In this document: positions 1-5,236 of the stretch, piece by piece | Position numbering within the stretch: position 1 is the first letter of the stretch | Layout: each line of letters starts with the position of its first letter | Assembly (NCBI GenBank): GCA_001437855.1 | Contig: LIBD01000062.1 | Span: 1-5,236, forward strand | Length of the DNA: 5,236 nt | Reading direction: 5' to 3' | From: Actinobacteria bacterium BACL4 MAG-120820-bin23 | GTDB lineage: Bacteria > Actinomycetota > Actinomycetes > Nanopelagicales > Nanopelagicaceae | The notes under the pieces: generated by a model | Told to the model about the DNA's origin: nothing | What the model saw: only the letters and a program-made list of their open reading frames with translations | Database searches by the model: none | Made by a program: the position numbers and the translations under genes

Positions 1-977
1 GATTGCAACTCAATCCCATGATCACTAACTAAGTTAGCTACGCGCAGAATTTGATTTGCCGTGTTAATAATCTCTGGAGTAGATCTATAGCCGGTAGATA
101 GCCGGAAAACTTGGGCATTTGGAAATCTATTCTTGAAATTTAACAAAAAGTTTGAGGTTGCACCAGCAAATGAGTAGATAGTTTGTGCTGCATCCCCAAC
201 CACACAAATCTCCTCCCGATTTCCTAGCCATAAATTTAGTAATCGTTGCTGAAGTGGTGAGACATCTTGATACTCATCAACTGTGAAGTATCGATATTGA
301 TCCCTGATTCGCTCTCTAACTCCGCGATCCTCCTCTAGCATTCCGACCGTTAAAAGTAAGACATCCTCAAAATCCAAGGTGCGCTCTTGTCGTTTTAAGG
401 ATTCATAAGCTTCATAAACTTGAGAAATCATTCCTAGATTTTCACTTGCACTCTTATTGTTAGGCAACTTAACTAAGCGATTACTTTCAATTGCCTTTTC
501 ATGGTAATTCTCTGGTGAAATCTCCAAAACTTTTGCCCATTCAATCTCACCTGCAATCTCACGCAGCACTGCAGCCTGGGCTGGAACTGCAACCTCGGCT
601 CGTTCAATTGCTTGACTTACAAATCCAGATTTTGTGGTCAACAGGGTGGGAAATTGACCACCAAATGCATACGGCCAAAAATATAGAAGCTGTTTAATCG
701 CTGCGGAGTGAAATGTCCGGGCAGAAACATTTGGCACTCCAAGTGCTCTAAGTCTGGCTCGCATCTCACCCGCTGCTCGAGCAGTGAAAGTTAGCGCTAA
801 TACCTTGGTTGGATCAGTCACACCAGAATTAATTGCATATGCAATCCGATTAGTAATTACTCTTGTTTTTCCAGTACCCGCACCAGCAATTACACAAACT
901 GGGCCACGGATTGCTGTTACAACAGCTAATTGCTCAGCATCTAATTCAGTTAATATCTGTTTACTATCTACCGCCAT
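1..977 (-). CDS. uvrD2: UvrD2-like SF1A ATP-dependent DNA helicase, N-terminal part (cut by left window edge)
   Basis: This is an ATP-driven 3'-5' DNA translocase/helicase acting in cytoplasmic DNA repair. I translated 325 residues by eye; the remainder, including motifs V and VI and any HRDC domain, lies off the window. Visible SF1A elements in order are a Q-motif (LDAEQ, 12-16), Walker A GAGTGKT (32-38), motif Ia TFTARAAGEM (63-72), TFHS (88-91), LDFEDVL (201-207), motif II VDEYQD (233-238), motif III VVGDAAQTIYSF (259-270) and motif IV STGYRSTPEI (294-303). The Arg-Thr-Phe-His-Ser-Ala segment running into YFWP, and the LQQRLLNLWLG stretch after motif II, are what I recall of actinobacterial UvrD2 rather than PcrA/UvrD1. 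Start choice: the ATG at 977 has an in-frame TGA two codons upstream and an AAAGGG nine bases before it. It overlaps the nudC stop by 10 bases, so the two genes are probably co-transcribed and translationally coupled. All catalytic motifs seen are intact. The main alternative is another UvrD/PcrA paralogue. Confidence 0.9.
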   Translation of the reverse strand, partial: MAVDSKQILTELDAEQLAVVTAIRGPVCVIAGAGTGKTRVITNRIAYAINSGVTDPTKVLALTFTARAAGEMRARLRALGVPNVSARTFHSAAIKQLLYFWPYAFGGQFPTLLTTKSGFVSQAIERAEVAVPAQAAVLREIAGEIEWAKVLEISPENYHEKAIESNRLVKLPNNKSASENLGMISQVYEAYESLKRQERTLDFEDVLLLTVGMLEEDRGVRERIRDQYRYFTVDEYQDVSPLQQRLLNLWLGNREEICVVGDAAQTIYSFAGATSNFLLNFKNRFPNAQVFRLSTGYRSTPEIINTANQILRVANLVSDHGIELQ

Positions 978-1888
978 GACTCATTACCCTTTAAATCAGT
1001 ATCTGCCGCATCTCCGTACCAAGCCCTTATCATTTGCCTGGCCACACTTATCTCTAGTGGCAAAATTAGCGAATTATTTAAAATAGCTTGCTTCATATCA
1101 GATCTTGAAAACCAACGGATCTCCTCAATCTCTTCGCCATCAGGTCTGGCTAACTCTGGAGTATTGGTAACTGCTTCAAATGCAATCATTAACGAAGCTG
1201 GAAATGGCCACGGCTGGGACCCAAGGTAATTAATCTGGGTTAATTTAACGCCAGATTCTTCTTCAACCTCTCTAATCACACAGTTCTCAAATGATTCACC
1301 AGGCTCTACAAAACCGGCAAAGGTAGAGAATCTATTTTTTGGCCAAACTTTTTGCCGACCAAGCAAGATTCGATCTGTCTCATCTTTTACTAAAACAATT
1401 ATTGCACCATCAGTTCTTGGATAATGCTCACTATTATCGGTCAAACATTTTCTTACCGCACCAGCTGATATCACAACTGTTGGACCACCGCATTGTGAGC
1501 ACATTGGATGTTTTTGGTGCCAATTTGCTAAACCTTGAGCATGTACTGCAAGGCCAATATCTCGAGGTGATAAAAACGTTCCAACCTCACGTAATGTCTT
1601 TAGTTCATACTCACTCTGAATATCTTCAGATAAGTGGCGAATAAAAAATGTTTGGTTATCTTTAAGCCCTAAAAAATAATCGGTTGCAGATTGATAAGAA
1701 CCCAGTAAGTCACCGGGTGTAAAAAGTAATTGGTTTTGCCTTGTGGAAAATCTCTCATTTACAAAAATCATTACATTTGATGTTGGCCAGATAGATTTTA
1801 AATGGGCCTCATCGGTGCGCAGATGGGCAGCTCTATCCACCTCAGCTACTGCAAGTGGAAGTTTTAGTGGTTTTTTGGGCGCCATCAC
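968..1888 (-). CDS. nudC: NAD(H) pyrophosphatase NudC (Nudix hydrolase; NAD-capped RNA decapping)
   Basis: NudC cleaves NADH/NAD to NMN(H) and AMP and removes NAD caps from RNA; in mycobacteria it also degrades isoniazid-NAD type adducts (family knowledge). The protein has 306 residues. Residues 1 to about 125 form the NudC N-terminal domain, ending in the recognisable LSPRDIGLAVHAQGLANWH. A zinc-ribbon segment follows at about 128-158, with Cys130, Cys133 and Cys148. The catalytic Nudix domain runs from about 160 to 285. Its Nudix box is complete at 192-214 (G-x5-E-x7-REVEEESGV), and the NudC hallmark SQPWPFP is at 224-230, so the assignment is firm. The usual fourth zinc cysteine appears to be Asp151. 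The start is written GTGATG: GTG at 1888 or ATG at 1885. I prefer GTG because a TAGGGT -10 element ends six bases before it, suggesting a leaderless message; an AGGG seven bases upstream is the alternative ribosome-site reading. The gene is followed by uvrD2 with a 10-base overlap. Confidence 0.95.
   Translation of the reverse strand: MMAPKKPLKLPLAVAEVDRAAHLRTDEAHLKSIWPTSNVMIFVNERFSTRQNQLLFTPGDLLGSYQSATDYFLGLKDNQTFFIRHLSEDIQSEYELKTLREVGTFLSPRDIGLAVHAQGLANWHQKHPMCSQCGGPTVVISAGAVRKCLTDNSEHYPRTDGAIIVLVKDETDRILLGRQKVWPKNRFSTFAGFVEPGESFENCVIREVEEESGVKLTQINYLGSQPWPFPASLMIAFEAVTNTPELARPDGEEIEEIRWFSRSDMKQAILNNSLILPLEISVARQMIRAWYGDAADTDLKGNESWR
987..992 (-). promoter_or_regulatory. Ribosome binding site of uvrD2
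   Basis: On the minus strand this reads AAAGGG, followed by nine bases and the ATG at 977. It lies inside the last codons of nudC. It supports the 977 start and internal re-initiation on a nudC-uvrD2 message. It is the only clear Shine-Dalgarno sequence at a gene start in this window. Confidence 0.6.
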
Positions 1889-1894
1889 CTGCCG

Positions 1895-1900
1895 ACCCTA
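1895..1900 (-). promoter_or_regulatory. Candidate -10 element of a leaderless nudC-uvrD2 promoter
   Basis: The minus strand reads TAGGGT, matching the actinobacterial TANNNT -10 pattern. It is followed by exactly six bases and the nudC GTG, so transcription would begin at or next to the start codon. A weak -35 (GCGACA, four of six to TTGACA) lies at 1919-1924 with an 18-base spacer, inside the first codons of the divergent gene. nudC needs its own promoter because its upstream neighbour is transcribed away from it. The call rests on pattern and spacing only. Confidence 0.5.
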
Positions 1901-1901
1901 C

Positions 1902-1907
1902 TAGCCT
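1902..1907 (+). promoter_or_regulatory. Candidate -10 element of a leaderless EEP-gene promoter
   Basis: The plus strand reads TAGCCT (TANNNT), followed by six bases (GTCGTC) and the ATG at 1914, mirroring the arrangement on the other strand. Only one base (1901) separates the two -10 hexamers. I see no good -35 at 16-18 bases; TTGGGC at 1875-1880 is 21 bases away and probably too far. No Shine-Dalgarno sequence precedes the ATG, which agrees with a leaderless start. Confidence 0.45.
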
Positions 1908-1913
1908 GTCGTC

Positions 1914-2774
1914 ATGGTTGTCGCCCCCGGTCAGAACATGAGAGTGCTCTCGTGGAATATCTTGCATGGCCAGGTCATCCCGCCAGCTAATCAAGTTGAC
2001 CAGCTTGCCAGTTTAAAAAGTGCAACTGCTCAAGTGGTATCAAATTACCAACCAGATTTTATTTGCTTGCAAGAGGTTGACTACCAACAACCAAGATCGG
2101 ATTTTTTAAACCAAACAAAAATTATTGCCGAATCTTCTGGGCTTAAATACTGGGCCTTTTTACCTGCAATTTTTGGCACTCCTGGTGAGAAGTGGAAAAA
2201 AGTCACTAATCTGGAGCAATCCATTATTACTGCTGAAAATGAATCAATCAATACAGCTAAGAGTTATGGAATCGGTATTGCTACAAATCAACCTATTAAA
2301 AAACTTTATGCTAAAAAACTTGGAAAATCAGTAATCGGTATGCCGCTGTTAATTCCTAATGAAAAGGGAACTGGGGTTAGATTTATCTATGTTAAAGATG
2401 AACCCAGGGTTGTGTTAATTATTGAGCTAGAAAATGGAATAACTATTGCTACGACCCACTTATCATTTGTACCTGGGGTAAACATCTACCAATTAAATCG
2501 AATTAGTTTTTTGCTAAGAAATATACCGGGTGAAAAAATTCTAGCTGGTGATCTAAATTTACCTGGAAATTTGCCATCAAAATTAAGTGGCTTTAGATCG
2601 TTGGCTGCAGCTGCTACCTATCCGAGCTGGAAAGAGAAAATTCAATTTGATTACATTATGGCTAAAAAAGGTTTAATAAAAAATAATAAGGTTGCCGCTA
2701 CGCTGATAAAAAGTACTGGTAGACCAATAATTTCAGATCATATTCCAATTGGGGTAGAGCTTAAATTTCAATAG
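1914..2774 (+). CDS. Endonuclease/exonuclease/phosphatase (EEP) family protein, substrate unknown
   Basis: This is a Mg2+-dependent phosphoesterase of the exonuclease III / DNase I fold, 286 residues and single-domain. The active-site set appears complete: Asn15 in the SWNILHG motif, Glu54 in CLQEVD, Tyr118 (SYGIGI), His182 in TTHLSFVPG, Asp213 and Asn215 in AGDLN, Asp246 in QFDYIM, and the SDH triad at 274-276. AFLPAIFGTPGEKW (81-94), KDEPRVV (161-167) and THLSFVPG resemble a conserved actinobacterial EEP protein whose substrate I do not know; DNA repair is suggested only by the neighbours. There is no signal peptide or membrane segment, so it is probably cytoplasmic. Start: ATG at 1914 fits the leaderless promoter; ATG at 1938 would begin directly at MRVLSWN, as many relatives do, so the first eight residues are uncertain. 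The gene stands alone on the plus strand. Its later part is Lys/Asn-rich and very AT-rich (2641-2700 is 25% GC). Its end overlaps adnB by 14 bases. Confidence 0.88.
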   Translation: MVVAPGQNMRVLSWNILHGQVIPPANQVDQLASLKSATAQVVSNYQPDFICLQEVDYQQPRSDFLNQTKIIAESSGLKYWAFLPAIFGTPGEKWKKVTNLEQSIITAENESINTAKSYGIGIATNQPIKKLYAKKLGKSVIGMPLLIPNEKGTGVRFIYVKDEPRVVLIIELENGITIATTHLSFVPGVNIYQLNRISFLLRNIPGEKILAGDLNLPGNLPSKLSGFRSLAAAATYPSWKEKIQFDYIMAKKGLIKNNKVAATLIKSTGRPIISDHIPIGVELKFQ

Positions 2775-5236
2775 GAACCTTTGAAATCAACGCCTTTAGT
2801 TGTTCTTGATTCATTATGTCAGCCGGCCTTACAGTTTGATTATCTGCAACATAATGAAAGGCTGCGCTGATATTTTCAATTGGTACAGATTTTAATTTTG
2901 AATAGGCTAGTCGATACATGGCAAGCTGAATTGCAGCTGTTTCTAAATCATCACCTGATTTAACTTTGCCAGTTTTCCAATCAACAACCTCATACTTATC
3001 ATTTCCGAGCTTATATACCGCATCAATTCTTCCTCGAATCAATATGCCATCAATCATCGTTTCAAAGCCAAATTCAATATCGGCAGGAGTTTTTGCAGCC
3101 CACTCACTTGCCAACCAGGAGGATTGTAATTTCTCTAATGGCGCATCTGATTGCAAATCAACTGCTTGCAGGCTTTGATTAAATAACTCATCCATGGAGA
3201 TTAGGGATGGATGATTAAAATGATTTTCAAGCCATAAGTGAAATTCAGTTCCCCTGCGAGCATATTTATCTATGTGATTTGGCATTGGCCGGCGAATCCT
3301 AAGCGCTAGCTCTTGTGGCTCTTTTGCCAAATAAAGCAGGGTTGAAACCGATAATCGAGTTGGTAATACAACTTTCAAATACTTTTCTTTACCCTTAATT
3401 TCATTTATTATCGCTTGCATATCAAATAAAATAGATTTTTGCTCATCATTATTGGTAGTTGAAAGTTGCTCCTCAATTTTCATAATTGATGATTGATTAG
3501 TTAATTCAGCTACCTTACGCAAACTCTCAACATTATGGTTTAGGCTTGGCCAACTGGCTGTTCTCGGATTTTCCTTAATTGGATTTATGCCAACTGGCAC
3601 ATCAGTTTCACTAATTATGCTCGCACCTTCAATATCTTTTGTAGCGGTAGCAAAGATCTCAAATAACTGACTTGGGTCAACTGGTTTATTGCCACTTCTA
3701 AAATGCGAGGTAGTGCAAAGCAGACCTTGTTTTGCTCTAGTGATAGCAACGTAGGCTAATCGTCGTTCCTCCGTTAGCTTACGAGCCTTCCATTGATCAT
3801 CAAATCCTTCTAAAGCTTTTTTTAAATTCTTGTTATCTGAAATTTTCTCAAAGTTAATTGCTGGCAATTGCTCAAAGTCTCCCCGCAAAGTGACTGGAAT
3901 CGAACCGGCATTACTAATCCAGTTGTCAGATTTTTTACCAATGCTTGGAAAATTTCGATCTGCTAAACCAGGAATGGCAACATAATCCCACTCCGCCCCT
4001 TTTGCGGCATGAATCGTTAATATCTGAACAGCATCACTTCGAACATCAACTTCAGCTGGTTTTAATCCCCCCTCTGCCTCTTCGGCAACTTTAAGCCATT
4101 GCAAAAATGAAATTAAAGTTCCACCATTTTTTTCAAATCTGGCAGCCTCATCTAAGAATCGATCTAGATTTCTCCTGCCATTTTGCCAACCATCTCTAAC
4201 TAAAACCTCACTGTCTAATGATAAAAATTGCTCAGCTTCATTAATAGCTTCGGTAATCGAGCCCGTTAGTGATCTTCTAAGTGAGCGCAGGGAGAGTGAA
4301 AATCTTCGTAACCGCTCAAGCCCTTCACTGCTAAATTTCGGAGTTGAGTGATAATTTGAAAACTCACTTGGAGTTAGAGTTAATAACTGTTCTAGCGATT
4401 CAATTATTGATCCAGATGCAAACTCATCCGCTGTTTCAATCACCTCAACATTTTCTTCTAGGGCTTGTTTTAACTGTTTGCCCCTTGAGTATTCATTTGA
4501 TTTTGCAAAAGATTTTGTGAATGCACCAAGTGCCATCAAATCTTTCGCTCCTAAAGCAATATGTGGGCCGGTTAGAAGGCGCATTAAAGCTGTTCCTGAA
4601 TCTGGCATAGTTAAACTTCTTAATAAAGCAACAATGTCAGATATCTCTGGGGTATGAATTAATCCACCCACACCTGGAATATCAGTTGGAATGCCCAGAT
4701 CTAGTAACGCACTTTGAATTTGATCTATCTGGGATCGATTACGCACCAATACCGCAAAGGTAGTTTTCTCATTTACTAAAGAAGCTTGGCGGTTTTTATC
4801 AAACCAATACTTACTAAAGTATTCAGCTATTGCATTTGCCTCCTGTGCTTGCGTTTCATATATTCCACACCCAACCTCACCAATTTGAGCATTTGATCGT
4901 GCAGATAATTTCTCTACATTCTCTTGAGTTGAAATTGAATCAATCATTACATTTGCCAGATCTAGTATTGATTTATCATTTCGCCAAGTTGTCAGCAGGG
5001 TATATCGAGTAGCTTTACTATTAAATGATTGAGCGAAGGTATCTAAGGTTTCTGAACTGGCACTGCGCCAACCGTAAATTGCTTGATTTGGATCTCCGAC
5101 AGCTGTAACTGGATGATTATTACCGAATAAGTTTGATAAGAACTTAATTTGATTAAAAGATGTGTCTTGATACTCATCAAGTAATACAACTTTATATTTA
5201 CTACGCTCAATTACGCCGATATCATCATTGTGTTTA
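2761..5236 (-). CDS. adnB: AdnB-like helicase-nuclease subunit, C-terminal 824 residues (cut by right window edge)
   Basis: AdnB and AdnA form the actinobacterial motor-nuclease that resects double-strand DNA breaks. The reading frame is open to the right edge, so the ATG at 4947 is internal; Walker A and the true start lie outside. Numbering from the first full codon at 5235: motif II LLDEYQDTS (18-26), motif III VGDPNQAIYGWRSAS (46-60), motif IV TTWRND (82-87), motif V TIHAAKGAEWD (407-417), and motif VI EERRLAYVAITRAK (489-502). A RecB-like nuclease domain (PD-(D/E)XK) fills the end: His666 in GTEFHLWLE, Asp738 in GRIDAVY, Asp752 and Lys754 in VVDWKTGK, and QLAMY at 770-774. The nuclease residues look intact. 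That domain has no cysteine, so it carries no AddB-type iron-sulphur staple. AdnB rather than AdnA is chosen because it lies nearest nudC and uvrD2, as in mycobacteria, and from remembered AdnB-like text (LRGD after the NW segment; LSVSTLLYLAK). adnA should lie just upstream. AdnA or an AddA/UvrD-RecB fusion is the alternative. Confidence 0.87.
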   Translation of the reverse strand, partial: KHNDDIGVIERSKYKVVLLDEYQDTSFNQIKFLSNLFGNNHPVTAVGDPNQAIYGWRSASSETLDTFAQSFNSKATRYTLLTTWRNDKSILDLANVMIDSISTQENVEKLSARSNAQIGEVGCGIYETQAQEANAIAEYFSKYWFDKNRQASLVNEKTTFAVLVRNRSQIDQIQSALLDLGIPTDIPGVGGLIHTPEISDIVALLRSLTMPDSGTALMRLLTGPHIALGAKDLMALGAFTKSFAKSNEYSRGKQLKQALEENVEVIETADEFASGSIIESLEQLLTLTPSEFSNYHSTPKFSSEGLERLRRFSLSLRSLRRSLTGSITEAINEAEQFLSLDSEVLVRDGWQNGRRNLDRFLDEAARFEKNGGTLISFLQWLKVAEEAEGGLKPAEVDVRSDAVQILTIHAAKGAEWDYVAIPGLADRNFPSIGKKSDNWISNAGSIPVTLRGDFEQLPAINFEKISDNKNLKKALEGFDDQWKARKLTEERRLAYVAITRAKQGLLCTTSHFRSGNKPVDPSQLFEIFATATKDIEGASIISETDVPVGINPIKENPRTASWPSLNHNVESLRKVAELTNQSSIMKIEEQLSTTNNDEQKSILFDMQAIINEIKGKEKYLKVVLPTRLSVSTLLYLAKEPQELALRIRRPMPNHIDKYARRGTEFHLWLENHFNHPSLISMDELFNQSLQAVDLQSDAPLEKLQSSWLASEWAAKTPADIEFGFETMIDGILIRGRIDAVYKLGNDKYEVVDWKTGKVKSGDDLETAAIQLAMYRLAYSKLKSVPIENISAAFHYVADNQTVRPADIMNQEQLKALISKVPIEI
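2765..2787. terminator. Inverted repeat at the convergent gene ends; possible weak bidirectional terminator
   Basis: ATTTCAA (2765-2771) and TTGAAAT (2781-2787) are perfect 7-base inverted arms. The stem can extend inward through AG/CT if T2772 is bulged, leaving a GAAC loop. The TAG stop of the EEP gene falls in the loop side, and the TAA stop of adnB (2763-2761) lies just outside the left arm. The stem is AT-rich and no T-tract follows on either strand, so this is not a standard intrinsic terminator. Position, not strength, is the argument. Confidence 0.25.

Noticed and set aside
267..281. The stretch CTTGATACTCATCAA here recurs near 5166-5180, looking like a dispersed repeat.
   Set aside because: Both copies encode helicase motif II (DEYQD) on the minus strand in two related SF1 helicases. 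Shared protein motif and codon choice explain it.
784..1086. A plus-strand open frame of 100 codons, spanning the uvrD2 start.
   Set aside because: It lies opposite well-supported uvrD2 and nudC coding sequence, has no recognisable domain, and is a shadow frame.
1339..1644. A plus-strand open frame of 101 codons inside nudC.
   Set aside because: It is antisense to the zinc ribbon and Nudix regions, which have clear family motifs, and has no start signal or homology I recognise.
2125..2334. A 69-codon plus-strand frame within the EEP gene.
   Set aside because: It is an out-of-frame shadow; the main frame carries the complete EEP catalytic set.
2659..2692. A-rich runs near the EEP 3' end, considered as possible frameshift or slippage sites.
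   Set aside because: The frame stays open and leads into the required SDH motif and a stop, so no disruption is evident; the runs encode ordinary Lys/Asn codons.
4830..5012. A 60-codon plus-strand frame opposite adnB.
   Set aside because: It is antisense to continuous AdnB coding sequence that links helicase motif IV to the rest of the protein.
1..5236. Possible mobile element, defence island, CRISPR array, tRNA or riboswitch.
   Set aside because: There are no transposase or integrase motifs, direct-repeat arrays or tRNA-like cloverleafs, and at most 25 non-coding bases anywhere. The helicase-nuclease fits AdnB synteny rather than a defence system.

Overview
This window looks like a piece of chromosome from a small-genome, low-GC actinobacterium, possibly a freshwater planktonic lineage of the Nanopelagicales type. 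The lineage guess is inference. Three things support it. The protein signatures are actinobacterial: a UvrD2-type helicase, an AdnB-type helicase-nuclease, and an endonuclease/exonuclease/phosphatase (EEP) protein of a type I recognise from actinomycetes. Base composition is low for that phylum, with most lines I counted at 38-43% GC and some near 25%. Gene packing is extreme: there is no non-coding stretch longer than 25 bases, and two of the three gene junctions overlap.

Layout from left to right. 1-977 (minus) is the N-terminal 325 residues of a UvrD2-like SF1 helicase, cut by the left edge. 968-1888 (minus) is nudC, an NAD(H) pyrophosphatase / RNA deNADding enzyme, whose stop overlaps the uvrD2 start. 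1889-1913 is a 25-base divergent intergenic region with two back-to-back TANNNT hexamers, each six bases from a start codon, which is the layout of leaderless actinobacterial promoters. 1914-2774 (plus) is an EEP-fold metal-dependent phosphoesterase of unknown substrate. 2761-5236 (minus) is most of an AdnB-like helicase-nuclease, cut by the right edge. It overlaps the EEP gene tail to tail by 14 bases, across an inverted repeat.

The minus-strand genes reproduce the mycobacterial order adnA-adnB-(ion transporter)-nudC-uvrD2. This is a DNA-break-processing neighbourhood: AdnAB resects double-strand ends, UvrD2 is a 3'-5' translocase/helicase, and NudC handles NAD and NAD-capped RNA. The local peculiarity is that a plus-strand EEP gene sits between adnB and nudC, splitting the array and creating one divergent and one convergent junction. 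adnA would be expected just beyond the right edge.

I found no RNA gene, mobile element, CRISPR array or clear novel system. The most interesting features are the compact divergent promoter and the stop-codon-spanning inverted repeat, together with the placement of the EEP gene.
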